Assembly (NCBI RefSeq): GCF_001550375.1
Contig: NZ_LRTR01000820.1
Coordinates: 1-64,000 of the forward strand
Source of the DNA: Streptomyces europaeiscabiei
Lineage (GTDB): Bacteria; Actinomycetota; Actinomycetes; Streptomycetales; Streptomycetaceae
Direction of reading: 5' to 3'
Length of the DNA: 64,000 nucleotides
Each line of letters starts with the position of its first letter. The first letter of the stretch is position 1. Below, piece by piece: positions 8,451 through 16,864 of the stretch. Position numbers and translations under genes: made by a program. A model generated the notes under the pieces. That model was not told the origin of the DNA and ran no database searches. It saw nothing but the letters and a program-made list of their open reading frames with translations.

Positions 8451-8784
8451 CGGCCACCCGGGGTGACCCGCGGGACAGTGCCACAGAAAACAGACCGCCC
8501 AGCGCTCAGGCGCTGGGTAAGGGTGAAACGGTGGTGTAAGAGACCACCAGTGCCCAGGGCGACCTGGGCAGCTAGGTAAACCCCACCCGGAGCAAGGTCA
8601 AGAGGGGCCACCTCTTCGCAAGAAGGGTGACCCTGCGCGGACGTTCGAGGGCTGCCCGCCCGAGTCCGCGGGTAGACCGCACGAGGCCGGCGGCAACGCC
8701 GGCCCTAGATGGATGGCCGTCTCCCCGGCCGCCGCGAGGCGACCGGGCGACAGAACCCGGCGTACAGCCCGACTCGTCTGCCGC
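8361..8784 (+). ncRNA. rnpB: RNase P RNA (class A)
   Basis: The catalytic RNA of RNase P, which matures tRNA 5' ends. Ends were set by the P1 helix: 5' CGGCAGACGAG at 8361-8371 pairs perfectly with CTCGTCTGCCG at 8773-8783. Conserved core pieces occur in order: CGAGGAACGTCCGGGCTCC near 8410, ACAGTGCCACAGAAAACAGACC near 8475 (shown in parts: ACAGTGCCACAGAAA then ACAGACC), GGTAAGGGTGAAACGGTG near 8515, the AGCAAGGTCAAGAGG stretch near 8591, and the terminal GATGGCCGTC and ACAGAACCCGGCGTACAG block near 8710-8765. The length of about 424 nt is normal for actinobacteria. A strong terminator hairpin follows. The 3' end coincides with a 13-bp repeat found again at 34717. Confidence 0.95.
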
Positions 8785-8785
8785 T
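8773..8785 (+). repeat. 13-bp direct repeat, left copy (possible attL core at the rnpB 3' end)
   Basis: CTCGTCTGCCGCT forms the 3' strand of the rnpB P1 helix. The identical 13 bases recur in the same orientation at 34717-34729. The 3' ends of stable RNA genes are classic integration sites for tyrosine recombinases; that this is such a site is inference. Confidence 0.5.
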
Positions 8786-8802
8786 ACCTGCGGCTTTGCC
8801 TG

Positions 8803-8838
8803 GGAAAGGGCCTCTGATCTGCGATGGAGGCCCTTTCC
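8803..8838 (+). terminator. Hairpin downstream of rnpB
   Basis: A perfect 12-bp stem, GGAAAGGGCCTC (8803-8814) with GAGGCCCTTTCC (8827-8838), around a 12-nt loop. It lies 19 nt after rnpB and probably ends its transcript. Confidence 0.7.
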
Positions 8839-8872
8839 GATCTTTCAGGAGCTTGCCGTGTTAGGCGGCAAA

Positions 8873-8923
8873 AAGTCCCTCGGAAGTCCCTCGGACAGAG
8901 CTGAAAGTCCCTGAAAAGTCCCT
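8873..8923 (+). repeat. Four direct repeats AAGTCCCT (iteron-like)
   Basis: AAGTCCCT occurs at 8873, 8884, 8905 and 8916, giving spacings of 11, 21 and 11 bp, all near whole helical turns. Each copy sits in an A-rich context (mostly AAAGTCCCT[CG]G). The pattern suits several molecules of one protein on one DNA face. The position, about 90 bp inside the possible attL core, fits arm-type integrase sites, but no integrase gene is in the window. Confidence 0.5.
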
Positions 8924-9025
8924 GGAGCGGAGGGGCGGGCGACGCCTCTGAGCTGGGTGTTCGCGACAGCTGTTGGAGCATGGCGCTGGAGCCGCGGGCA
9001 TCGTGGCGGTCCTGGCCCGGCGGGG

Positions 9026-10201
9026 TTACGCGGCCTCGGCGTCGGCCGTCGTGTCGTTCCGCGCGGCCCATTCGGCGCGGGCTGCGGTGAGCCGAGGGTG
9101 CATGGCGCGAAGCTCTTCCAGCTGCCCGGCCACCGTTTCGATGAACTCGGCCAGCTGGTCCGGACCCATCGGGCGGGTGTACATGTCGGCGGCTACTTCG
9201 ACCAGTACGTGCGGGACTCGGTAGGCCGGGCTGCCTGTCGAGTCCGGACTTACGGCGAGGTGTGCGCAGAGCACCTGCCAGGACTCGTACTCCTCGGTGT
9301 ATTCGGCAGAGGCCACAGCGCCGTACATCTGGTGGTGTACGTCGGCGGGGTGGGGCCTGCCCTTCATTTCAAAGGTGTGGTCCGTCGTGCACCAGGACGG
9401 GCAGGTGACGGTGTGCCGGGTGCCGTATCTGTCGTCGTACATCCAGGTGCGGTCAAGCGCTGCGGCCGTCTCGCCGGTCCGCCCGGATACCAGGCACGCG
9501 AGCTGCGTACGTGCGGCCCGGAGCTTCGCCAGGTGCGCGCTCATGTCGCTGATCAGTTCGTCGACCTCTCCGAGGTCGAGCGTCGGCCAGTCGCCGCCGG
9601 CCACGAAGTCCTGGCCGGGCGTTTCGTCGTCGACCTGGGACAATTGGAACGCCATGATGCCGTCCCTGCGCTGACAGGCGTAAGGGCGGTGAGCACCCAT
9701 GGCGATTAGCGGGCCGTGGTGAAGGTGTTCGCGCGGGTCCTCGTGGTCCCTGGGGTTTCCATCGCAGAACGAGACGCCGGCGGGGCAGGCGGTCATCTGC
9801 GGAGTGCCCGATGGCTCGTGGCTGGCGGAGACCTCCACCTTGTCCGCGAGGGTCTCGAGCTCGTCGGCGAACCTGCGAAGCTCCGTCGCCTTGACGCGGG
9901 CCTCGGCCGCAGTCGTGTCCGTGTCGCCCAGACCGATGATCGGCTTCGAACCAGACAGATCCAGAAGGTACGCATTCAGCAGCTCCCGGCCGTCATTGCC
10001 CTTGACGGTGTGCAGGGTTCCGAAGTGGTCGTAGTGGTTGCCGGTTTCTGTGCACCAGTCTGGGTGGACAGTGCACGGCTGCCGGTCACTGGGCTCGAGG
10101 CTTGCCTCGGTCGGGGGCATCGAGGGGGCGTCGGCAAGTTGGAGGGCCCGGGCGGGGAAGTCCTCGTCGCTCTCAGTGGCTGTCGTTGCGATGATGCTCA
10201 C
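9026..10201 (-). CDS. DUF6907-type protein with three tandem Cys/His modules
   Basis: A 391-residue protein of unknown function. Three related modules are visible. Module 1 (about 43-125) has CTVHPDWC, then HYDHFGTLH. Module 2 (about 139-237) has CPAGVSFC, then DHEDPREHLHHG. Module 3 (about 267-372) has CPSWC, then HPADVHHQ. Each continues into a beta stretch and ends in an amphipathic helix (ELRRFADELETL, EVDELISDMSAHLAKL, QLAEFIETVAGQLEEL). The Cys and His spacing suggests metal binding. DUF6907 proteins are usually single-module, so triplication is unusual. AAGGAG precedes the GTG at 10201, which decides the start; the frame is open upstream without homology. Confidence 0.75.
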   Translation of the reverse strand: MSIIATTATESDEDFPARALQLADAPSMPPTEASLEPSDRQPCTVHPDWCTETGNHYDHFGTLHTVKGNDGRELLNAYLLDLSGSKPIIGLGDTDTTAAEARVKATELRRFADELETLADKVEVSASHEPSGTPQMTACPAGVSFCDGNPRDHEDPREHLHHGPLIAMGAHRPYACQRRDGIMAFQLSQVDDETPGQDFVAGGDWPTLDLGEVDELISDMSAHLAKLRAARTQLACLVSGRTGETAAALDRTWMYDDRYGTRHTVTCPSWCTTDHTFEMKGRPHPADVHHQMYGAVASAEYTEEYESWQVLCAHLAVSPDSTGSPAYRVPHVLVEVAADMYTRPMGPDQLAEFIETVAGQLEELRAMHPRLTAARAEWAARNDTTADAEAA

Positions 10202-10674
10202 GCTTCTCTCCTTGTTGCGGAAAGGCTGGGGCAGAGACGTTGGCCTGTGGGCGCGACTGTCGAATGCACGGTTGCTCTGCTGCTTCGGTCCTCGTGGTCG
10301 CCCAGCCTCGCCAAGGTCAGGCACCTGCCTCTCCGTTCGGGCGGCACTTGCCTCAGAACTGGCTGCTCGGCGGTACACTGCGCGGCTTTTGCGGCGAAGC
10401 GGAGCACGGTGGGGCGCTGTGTAGACAACGTGATGTCGGCGAAGTAGTGGCGACGCTTCGGTTGAAGGGGGGCGAGCAGGCGCCCGTCCTCGCCGTGTGA
10501 AGTGACTGGTTCCAGCCTCATGCCGCAGCACGATGTTGTGTCCGCAGTGGCGTACGCGAGAGCATGTTCGATGATCGATGAGACGTTCGTCTTGTCGGGA
10601 CAGTCGGTGCGGCGGCAGGGGCTGACGCTCTGTATCGGGTGGCTCTTGGCGTGTACGGGGGTTGGGAGAGCGGT
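10202..10674. other. Intergenic stretch with no well supported gene
   Basis: This is the divergent region between the DUF6907-type gene and the toxin operon. The minus strand has an ATG-started frame, 10521 to 10198 (107 codons), whose stop overlaps the next GTG start as GTGA. It lacks a ribosome-binding site and recognisable homology. Apart from promoters that must lie here, nothing else is clear. Confidence 0.4.
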
Positions 10675-11064
10675 GTGACGGGGTGGGACATAGACCCGGT
10701 CGGGGTGCGCGGTGTTCTGGAGACGTCGGGTACGCATGGGAAGAACCTGTCGGAGGCGGGTTCGGCGATGCAGGGCAACCTGGAGGAGGCCGCCTCGGCG
10801 GCGGGGATGATCACCAGTCAGTACGGGCCCTACACCAGCACCGTTGGCGTGGTGGGCGCGGCGCTGGGGGAGTTTCTGCAGCAGTGGAGCCATGACCTGC
10901 TCTATATCGCCGAGCGGGCGTCCAAGTCGCTGAGCGGGGCTGCGGAGGCCACCGGGCACTACGTCGAGGGCGACCTGACTCTGGCGGCCAACGCACAGCG
11001 TGAAGCGGCCAAGGAACCGAAGGTCGAGCTGCCTGGGGTCGATTCGCCGGCCAAGGGTCAGTGA
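10675..11064 (+). CDS. DUF6507 family protein (WXG100-like, toxin-operon first gene)
   Basis: A 129-residue, mostly helical protein starting at GTG 10675 (VTGWDIDPVGVRGVLETSG), with GGGAG 6 nt upstream. An in-frame ATG at 10639 is a less likely start. The GWDIDP..V..VL opening is the DUF6507 hallmark in Streptomyces. The length, helical content and small-residue-rich GMITSQYGPYTSTVGVVGAALGEFL recall ESX-type partner proteins. It overlaps the toxin gene (TGATG), so the two are made together. A role as chaperone or co-secreted partner of the toxin is inferred from position. Confidence 0.75.
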   Translation: MTGWDIDPVGVRGVLETSGTHGKNLSEAGSAMQGNLEEAASAAGMITSQYGPYTSTVGVVGAALGEFLQQWSHDLLYIAERASKSLSGAAEATGHYVEGDLTLAANAQREAAKEPKVELPGVDSPAKGQ

Positions 11065-13562
11065 TGGCGGACGAGGCGAAGCTGATCGACCCGTCGGGGA
11101 TACCGCAGTTCCTCGGGGATCTGTCCACCCTTGGCATCGACGTGATGTTGCTGTACGCGAACGCGGGTCAGTTCCGGGCTTCGGGCGCGGATCTGCACAC
11201 CGCCTTCCAGGGGTTGTCGGCCTTCTACCGTGCCCCGGAGGCCCATGACCTGTTCTCCTCCACGCAGCCGGTGAAGGCGAAGGCGGACGCGTTCGCGGAC
11301 GATCTGGAGAAGGTCGCTGGCGCGTTGGATGAGTATGGTGTCGAAGTCAGGCCGCTGGTGGAGAAGTTGGCCACCCTGAAGGCGGACGCGCGGACGTTCG
11401 TGGACTCGGTCGCGGGGGACGACGACTGGCGCAAGGACAAAGACAAGGTCGACACCAACAATGGCTTATGGCGCGAGGTCAACCAGACAGTCGCCGCCTT
11501 CCAGGCCGCTGAACGCGCCTGCCACAACAAGATCACCGCCCTCGTCGGCGGCACCACGCTCACCGTCGATGACGGTTCGCACGGCGAGAACATGTACGGC
11601 TATCGCGCCGAGGACCTCGATCACGCCGGGGAGACCCCGTGGGGCGCGGCTGTCGAGCAGGAGTACGAGGGCTGGGACTGGTTCACGCACACGTCCGGGC
11701 AGGTCTGGGACGGTTTCTGGACCGACGGTGTGATGGGCACGGTCCATGGCGTGGGCACCCTGTTCGGCGCGGACGGCTCGGACGCGGCGGGCGAGGCGTG
11801 GACGGGCCTGGCCAAGCTCGGCACTGCCTCCTTCCTGACCAGCGCCACCCTCGGCACCTGGTGGCTGGTGCCCGACGACAAACTCCCCTCGTGGCTGCGC
11901 GATTCCCGCACCACCTACAAGCAGACCGTCAAGGGATTTGTCGCCTGGGACACGTGGGAGAGCAACCCGGCCCGGGCTGCTGGCGCCGTCAGCTTCAACG
12001 TCCTGGGCCTGCTGGGCACCGAAGGGGCGGGCGCGGCGGCCACCGGTGCCGGCCGGACCGGAGCGGCCGCTCGTGCCGTGTCGGTCGTGGGCAAGGTCGG
12101 CCGGGCCGTCGACCCGTTCACGTATGTCGGCAAGGCGGGCAAGTTCGCCTACGTCAAAGTCGGTGACGCCTTCAGCACATTGAAGAGACTGGACTCCGGG
12201 GCAACACTGGACCTGCTCGAGCGAGGCGATGCCCTCCGGTCGCCCAAGGTTCCCGACAACGCGATCCCGTACGTCGACGACGCGACCGGAAGGGTCGTCT
12301 ACCTCACCGACAAGGGCCACCTGCTCAACGCCGACGGCACCCTTCACCAGCACGCCTCCCAGGCCAAGGCCGAGCCGTCGGCCGCCGCCCGCGCCGGGGA
12401 CGACTCCACGTCTCGCGCCCCGGTAACAGGAACCCGGGAGCCAGAACTCGTCGGTGCTCACGCGGGGACGAATTCCGTCGCCGACGTGGGCCGGACGGGC
12501 GAGCGCGCTCCGGGCAACGGTGTCGGGCATGGTTCGGGAGACGGTCCGGGAACGGGCAGGGGGACCCCAACCGGTTCCGGTCCTGGACATGGCGGGCCGC
12601 ATGACCGCGCCACACGGTCGGCAGGGCCCGATGAGCATCGGGCGGACGGCGACGGCTCCCGGGACGAAGGACAGCGGAAGCTGACTCCGGCCGAGCGCAA
12701 GGCCATTCAGGACGAGCATGTCCGGAGGGCCAACGAAGACCCCGAGTGGCGCAAGAAGCACTACGACACCCTCGGACGCAGGAGACCCCATATCGGGCTG
12801 GTGGACGGCGTCGAACTTCCCCAGCTCGCGAAGGATGCTCAAGGGCGCTTCGTGGCCAAGCACGACCTGCCGAGTGGTCCGTCCGAAACCCGGTTCGGCG
12901 CGAAGCCGCTTCCGCGGAGTACCGCCCCCGACGACGTTCTTCCGAGGCTCGACAGAAGGACCGCCGACCGTCGCGCCTATATGGACCTCATGAACGCGCA
13001 GAAGGCCTTCGACGAGACGCCCTCGACATCGAACCGCGAGGCCCTTGCCGCTGCTCAAAAGGCCTACGGAAAACAGCTCGGAGACGTGCCTCCGAACAGC
13101 AAGATCTCCGAGAAGCTGGGTGAGGACGCCTCCAGGCTCCACGCCATTCGACGCGAGTTCCCGGCCGCTCAGGAGATCGACCTCCCCAAGACGCCCACCG
13201 GGGCCCACATGTTTGATGGCGCATACAGGCTTGAGGACGACAAGATCCTGATCGTTGAGGACAAGGCGCCGGGAAACGATCTCCAATGGCGACAGGGGCG
13301 AGCCGACCCCGAGGATCCTGCGCGACCGCACGTCGGCGACGACGGCGGGGCGGCCGGTATGCGAGTGAAGCAAGGAACGCATCTGTACCTGCGGACCATC
13401 CTGGGCGAGATGACGAAACGTGGCGGTCGGGACGCCGAACTCGCGCGAGAGTTCAGACAGGCGCTCAAGGACAGGAAGTTGCAGTACGTCCTGGTCAAGG
13501 TCCAGGAGCCGGACGGCACCCTCTATGCTGGCGTCGTGATCGAACACATGAAAATCAACTGA
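11064..13562 (+). CDS. Polymorphic toxin with C-terminal restriction-endonuclease-fold domain
   Basis: An 832-residue multidomain toxin. Residues 1-160 are helical and resemble the WXG/LXG-type leader of type VII substrates. The middle (about 170-330) carries Gly/Ala-rich hydrophobic stretches. A low-complexity Gly/Asp/Arg-rich linker follows (about 450-540). Next is a pre-toxin segment (NEDPEWRKKHYDTLGRRRPH, LPQLAKDAQGRFVAKHDLP) and the toxin tip (about 690-832). The tip has FDGAYRLEDDKILIVEDKAPG near 716-737, an Asp then E-x-K arrangement typical of PD-(D/E)XK nuclease toxins, and then KQGTHLYLRTILGEM. The ATG at 11064 has AAGGG upstream. An Imm49 gene follows, supporting a self-toxic nuclease. 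Confidence 0.85.
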   Translation: MADEAKLIDPSGIPQFLGDLSTLGIDVMLLYANAGQFRASGADLHTAFQGLSAFYRAPEAHDLFSSTQPVKAKADAFADDLEKVAGALDEYGVEVRPLVEKLATLKADARTFVDSVAGDDDWRKDKDKVDTNNGLWREVNQTVAAFQAAERACHNKITALVGGTTLTVDDGSHGENMYGYRAEDLDHAGETPWGAAVEQEYEGWDWFTHTSGQVWDGFWTDGVMGTVHGVGTLFGADGSDAAGEAWTGLAKLGTASFLTSATLGTWWLVPDDKLPSWLRDSRTTYKQTVKGFVAWDTWESNPARAAGAVSFNVLGLLGTEGAGAAATGAGRTGAAARAVSVVGKVGRAVDPFTYVGKAGKFAYVKVGDAFSTLKRLDSGATLDLLERGDALRSPKVPDNAIPYVDDATGRVVYLTDKGHLLNADGTLHQHASQAKAEPSAAARAGDDSTSRAPVTGTREPELVGAHAGTNSVADVGRTGERAPGNGVGHGSGDGPGTGRGTPTGSGPGHGGPHDRATRSAGPDEHRADGDGSRDEGQRKLTPAERKAIQDEHVRRANEDPEWRKKHYDTLGRRRPHIGLVDGVELPQLAKDAQGRFVAKHDLPSGPSETRFGAKPLPRSTAPDDVLPRLDRRTADRRAYMDLMNAQKAFDETPSTSNREALAAAQKAYGKQLGDVPPNSKISEKLGEDASRLHAIRREFPAAQEIDLPKTPTGAHMFDGAYRLEDDKILIVEDKAPGNDLQWRQGRADPEDPARPHVGDDGGAAGMRVKQGTHLYLRTILGEMTKRGGRDAELAREFRQALKDRKLQYVLVKVQEPDGTLYAGVVIEHMKIN

Positions 13563-13575
13563 GAAAGGGAGGCGC

Positions 13576-14442
13576 GTGGTCATCCATATTCCCCGTCACG
13601 ACTTCCCCGTGGACAACGTGGCCGAAGCCATGGCGCCGATCGTCCAAAGCAACGACGAAGCACTTGCTGAACTCGAAACATCAGAGTTCGACCGCTTCGA
13701 CGCCTTGGACTATTCACTGACTGTCGCCAAATGGAACTGCCTGACGGATCCCTCGGGCGAGGAATTTTCGACGTGGGAGACCTGGGTCACCGCGATGCAG
13801 GTCGGATCGGGCCTGTTCATCTCTGGAGCGGCTGCGGAAGGCCCTGTCCCATGCCGTATCGGAAGCAAAGGTGAGACCAAGAACCTTCCAGCAACCGGCC
13901 CGCAGGAATATCTGCACGCCGGCAACTGGCTCACCACGTACTACTTGGCGGTGATCTGCCGGGAGAACGAGCGTCTCGACCAACTCGCCCGTGTACCCGT
14001 CTCATTCCTGCGCGCATCAGGTGTGGAGTTCGACGAGTACATCTACGCCTGGGTGGAGACCCTGCAGAATGCCTGGTTCGGCCGCCCGGAAACCTGGAAC
14101 ACCCTGGCCGCCGCGATTGATGGGACGGACCCCGAAGCCCCCCACATTGCCAGTGCCGAACTGATGCTGAAAATTCTCTACCCGCCGCTGGAGATCTTCC
14201 ACCGCTACCAGCGGCAGGAGCCGGAGCCGTTCAACACCGCTCTTGCGGAAGCACTCACCTGGCATCGCGAGTACTGGACCGAGAACGAGACACGGTCAAA
14301 GAGCAGCGAAGGCCTGGTGGCTCTGGCCCCATTGGCCGTCGCCTGCATGGCGTTCGACGCGGACATCCCGGTCGACGTCGAATCCGCGTACCTGCCCAAG
14401 CACCTCCTCGAACGTTCCTGGGTGGGCGAGTTCCCGACGTGA
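13576..14442 (+). CDS. Immunity 49 family protein
   Basis: A 288-residue Imm49 protein, expected to bind and neutralise the nuclease toxin encoded 13 bp upstream. Family landmarks are the opening VIHIPRHDFPVDNVAE, WETWVTAMQVGSGLF, IPATGPQ-like NLPATGPQEYLHAGNWLTTYYLAVICR, the FDEYIYAWVETLQ helix, ILYPPLEIFH and the C-terminal PVDVESAYLPKHLLERSWVGEFPT. A GGGAGG site precedes the GTG at 13576. The stop overlaps the next gene as GTGA, so toxin, immunity and DUF6177 genes form one operon. Confidence 0.9.
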   Translation: MVIHIPRHDFPVDNVAEAMAPIVQSNDEALAELETSEFDRFDALDYSLTVAKWNCLTDPSGEEFSTWETWVTAMQVGSGLFISGAAAEGPVPCRIGSKGETKNLPATGPQEYLHAGNWLTTYYLAVICRENERLDQLARVPVSFLRASGVEFDEYIYAWVETLQNAWFGRPETWNTLAAAIDGTDPEAPHIASAELMLKILYPPLEIFHRYQRQEPEPFNTALAEALTWHREYWTENETRSKSSEGLVALAPLAVACMAFDADIPVDVESAYLPKHLLERSWVGEFPT

Positions 14443-15884
14443 CCAAAGACGTCATAGCCCTCACCCCGAAGATGCCGGACACCCGCTCCTTGATCGCCGG
14501 CCTCTCAGCAGGCGGCCTCGACCTGGGGCTGACCTCTACCGGTGACGGCGGCGTCCTTCAGCTGTGCACAAGCGTTGGCCGTCCGCTGGTCTCCGTCGAG
14601 GCGCCGCTCCTGGTCCACATACCCGGCGAAGCGGAACGCCTCCTCGGCCCCGATGTGTCAGCGCCCCCGCCGCCGTACTGGTGGACCGAGACGCGCGCCT
14701 CGACCTCGGTACCCGAAGCAGAAGCTCTCGCTGAATCGTTGTGCGGACGCCTGACCACGCTGCTCGGCGGGACAGTGTGGCCACGCGCCGCAGGTACGAC
14801 ACGCGTGGTGGCCATCCCGCAGGACCAGTCGGCCGATGACGCACAGGAGGTCGTCGCCCCCTCCGCTCCCACCGTTCCCTCGGTCGACGTCCTGACCGAC
14901 TCCACGGCGGTCGTCATCTCCGACCGCCCCGTCCTCGCCTTCACCACCTGGCTCTCCGAAGTACTCCGCACCACGAGCGCCACCAGCCGAGCCCTGCACC
15001 TGGTCACCCCGCCCCAAGCCCGGCTCACTCTCCCCCTGCGCACGGCGCTGCGGGGCGCCCCCAACCGGTGGGTGGTCCAGGACCCGGCCGGCGGTTACTA
15101 CGACGGCCTGTCCGGTGTCCCCCTCGCCTGGCAGCAGGGCACATTTCTCCCGACCGGCACCACGGTCGCCGACGCGTTCACCCGCCACACCGAGCCCACC
15201 CCGGAACGCCAGCTGACCCTCACGTTCCGCACGCTCCACGCCCCCACCGCCGACCTGGTCCTCGGCCGCGGTCTGGAGACCGCCTGGCGCCATCTGACGG
15301 GCTCGGCGCCGTTGGGGTGGAGTACGTCGGAGCCGGTCAACCTGCCCTGGTCACCGCGCCAGTTGACGGATCTGGCCCGCGACCGGTCGCCTGCTCCGAC
15401 TCATCTTGTCGCGATCGGCGCAGCGGATCATCCGTCCATCGCCACCCTCCGCACGGCGCGTACGAAGGCCGGCGTCGCCCAGGACATCACGCTCACCCTC
15501 GGATACACGTCCGCTGCGGACGTCCCTCTGGACGCCGTCGAGTCCCTTGCCGCCGCGCTGGTCGACGAGGACGGCCTGGTGTCGATGCTTACCACGCTCC
15601 GAGCAGCGCGCGCGGACCTGACGCTGACCCCGCGTCTGGAGGCCCCGCCCATCCCGGTGTCCTTCACCCTCGGCGCCCGAGACCTCAAAGCGATCGGCCT
15701 CATCCACGCCCGAAGACCACCCCTCGCCCCGCGCCCGCGACAACTCGGCACACACACGCACCCAGCCCTCTACTACCGCTTGGGCGACGGAACCGACGCC
15801 GACGCATGGACTGTGCTCCAACATCTCACCGCCCACCTCAAGGCCACTCCTGGAGCGGAGCGAATCGGCCTGATGTTGAAATGA
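14439..15884 (+). CDS. DUF6177 family protein
   Basis: A 481-residue protein of DUF6177, a Streptomyces family that often accompanies DUF6507 proteins and secreted toxins. Visible features are the opening VIALTPKMPDTRSLIAGL, the APPPPYWWTETRAS stretch, a central STAVVISDRPVLAFTTWLSEVLR segment and a C-terminal ALYYRLGDGTDADAWTVLQHL. No catalytic motif, signal peptide or membrane segment is visible. It starts at the GTG overlapping the immunity stop. A part in toxin export or assembly is plausible from the operon only. Confidence 0.75.
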   Translation: MTKDVIALTPKMPDTRSLIAGLSAGGLDLGLTSTGDGGVLQLCTSVGRPLVSVEAPLLVHIPGEAERLLGPDVSAPPPPYWWTETRASTSVPEAEALAESLCGRLTTLLGGTVWPRAAGTTRVVAIPQDQSADDAQEVVAPSAPTVPSVDVLTDSTAVVISDRPVLAFTTWLSEVLRTTSATSRALHLVTPPQARLTLPLRTALRGAPNRWVVQDPAGGYYDGLSGVPLAWQQGTFLPTGTTVADAFTRHTEPTPERQLTLTFRTLHAPTADLVLGRGLETAWRHLTGSAPLGWSTSEPVNLPWSPRQLTDLARDRSPAPTHLVAIGAADHPSIATLRTARTKAGVAQDITLTLGYTSAADVPLDAVESLAAALVDEDGLVSMLTTLRAARADLTLTPRLEAPPIPVSFTLGARDLKAIGLIHARRPPLAPRPRQLGTHTHPALYYRLGDGTDADAWTVLQHLTAHLKATPGAERIGLMLK

Positions 15885-15916
15885 GTGAGCGCGACCGAGC
15901 GCAATATAGGTAGTGA

Positions 15917-16797
15917 ACCTCTTCCAACCTCACGGGTGGTTGGGCCGGCAGCCCCGGCGGCGGACATGAAGAAGGCTCCTGGTAGACGGGTTCACGACCA
16001 AGATCACCAGTCCGCCAGGAGCTTTCGCGTGCTTGTCTACCCGTCCGGCATCGATCTGTCCAGCCGCACTCTGGGGCATCTCTCCGGTCTTCTCGCAGGT
16101 CACCGTCGTCGGATCGGTTCACGCTGGCGTCGCCTGACCTGTGGCCGGCAGGCCCTGCTCGTCCTGGCACACCTGCGCTCCGGCGACACCTACGCTCGCC
16201 TTACCGCGGGCTTCCGCATCGGGATCGCCACGGCCTACCGCTACATACGTGAGGCCGTCGACCTGCTGGCCGCCCTCGCGCCCACGCTGGAGCAGGCCAT
16301 GACGATCGTCCGGAAGAAGGCGTACGTGATCCTCGACGGCACCGTGCTACCAATCGACCGCATCGCCGCCGACCAGCCGCACTACTCCGGGAAGAAGAAG
16401 CACCACGGGATGAACGTGCAAGTCCTCGCCGATCCCGCGGGACGCCTGATCTGGGCCTCGGACGCACTGCCGGGAGCCACACACGACCTGACCGCGGCCC
16501 GCACCCACGGCATGCCCGCCGCCCTCGCCGCAGACGACATCAAGTGCTGGGCCGACAAGGCGTACCAGGGCGCTGGCTCTGCGATCCGTGTCCCGATCCG
16601 TGGCAAGCACCTGCGCGGCTGGCGACGACGCCACAATCGCGATCACGCCAAGATCCGCAGCCTTGGCGAACGCGCCATGGCCATCCTCAAGTCTTGGCGG
16701 CTCCTGCGGAAACTCCGCTGCAGCACCCCCCGGATCACAGTCGCTGTCCGTGCCGTCGTTGCCCTCGAACTCGCCACCTGATCAGGATGGGAAGGGC
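15917..16797 (+). mobile_element. IS5-type insertion sequence (approximate ends)
   Basis: It contains one complete transposase gene. The ends are estimated from an imperfect terminal inverted repeat, about 11 of 17 matching: ACCTCTTCCAACCTCA at 15917-15932 against the complement of 16782-16797. A second inverted pair sits just before the gene (GGCTCCTGG near 15973 and CCAGGAGCT near 16013). No target duplication was identified with confidence. A decayed relative lies at 18657-19140 in the same orientation. Confidence 0.6.
16029..16781 (+). CDS. IS5-family transposase (DDE_Tnp_4 type)
   Basis: A 250-residue transposase starting at GTG 16029 (VLVYPSGIDLSSRTLGHLSGLL). The N-terminal helix-turn-helix includes GDTYARLTAGFRIGIATAYRYI. 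Catalytic residues are seen in order: Asp in VILDGTVLPIDRI, Asp in ALPGATHDLTAAR, and Glu in IRSLGERAMAILKSWRLLRKLRC. ADKAYQGAG lies between the last two. The frame is open and full length, so the element may be active. In-frame starts upstream (ATG 15966) would add residues without homology. Confidence 0.92.
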   Translation: MLVYPSGIDLSSRTLGHLSGLLAGHRRRIGSRWRRLTCGRQALLVLAHLRSGDTYARLTAGFRIGIATAYRYIREAVDLLAALAPTLEQAMTIVRKKAYVILDGTVLPIDRIAADQPHYSGKKKHHGMNVQVLADPAGRLIWASDALPGATHDLTAARTHGMPAALAADDIKCWADKAYQGAGSAIRVPIRGKHLRGWRRRHNRDHAKIRSLGERAMAILKSWRLLRKLRCSTPRITVAVRAVVALELAT

Positions 16798-16864
16798 TCC
16801 CTGCGCCGATGGCTGGCCGGCGCGGCGACGGTCCGCTCGCAGGATGCTCGTAGGCTTGCATGCC

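Noticed and set aside
10198..10521. Minus-strand frame of 107 codons whose stop overlaps the next start as GTGA
   Set aside because: There is no ribosome-binding site before its ATG and no recognisable family; the downstream gene has its own AAGGAG site.
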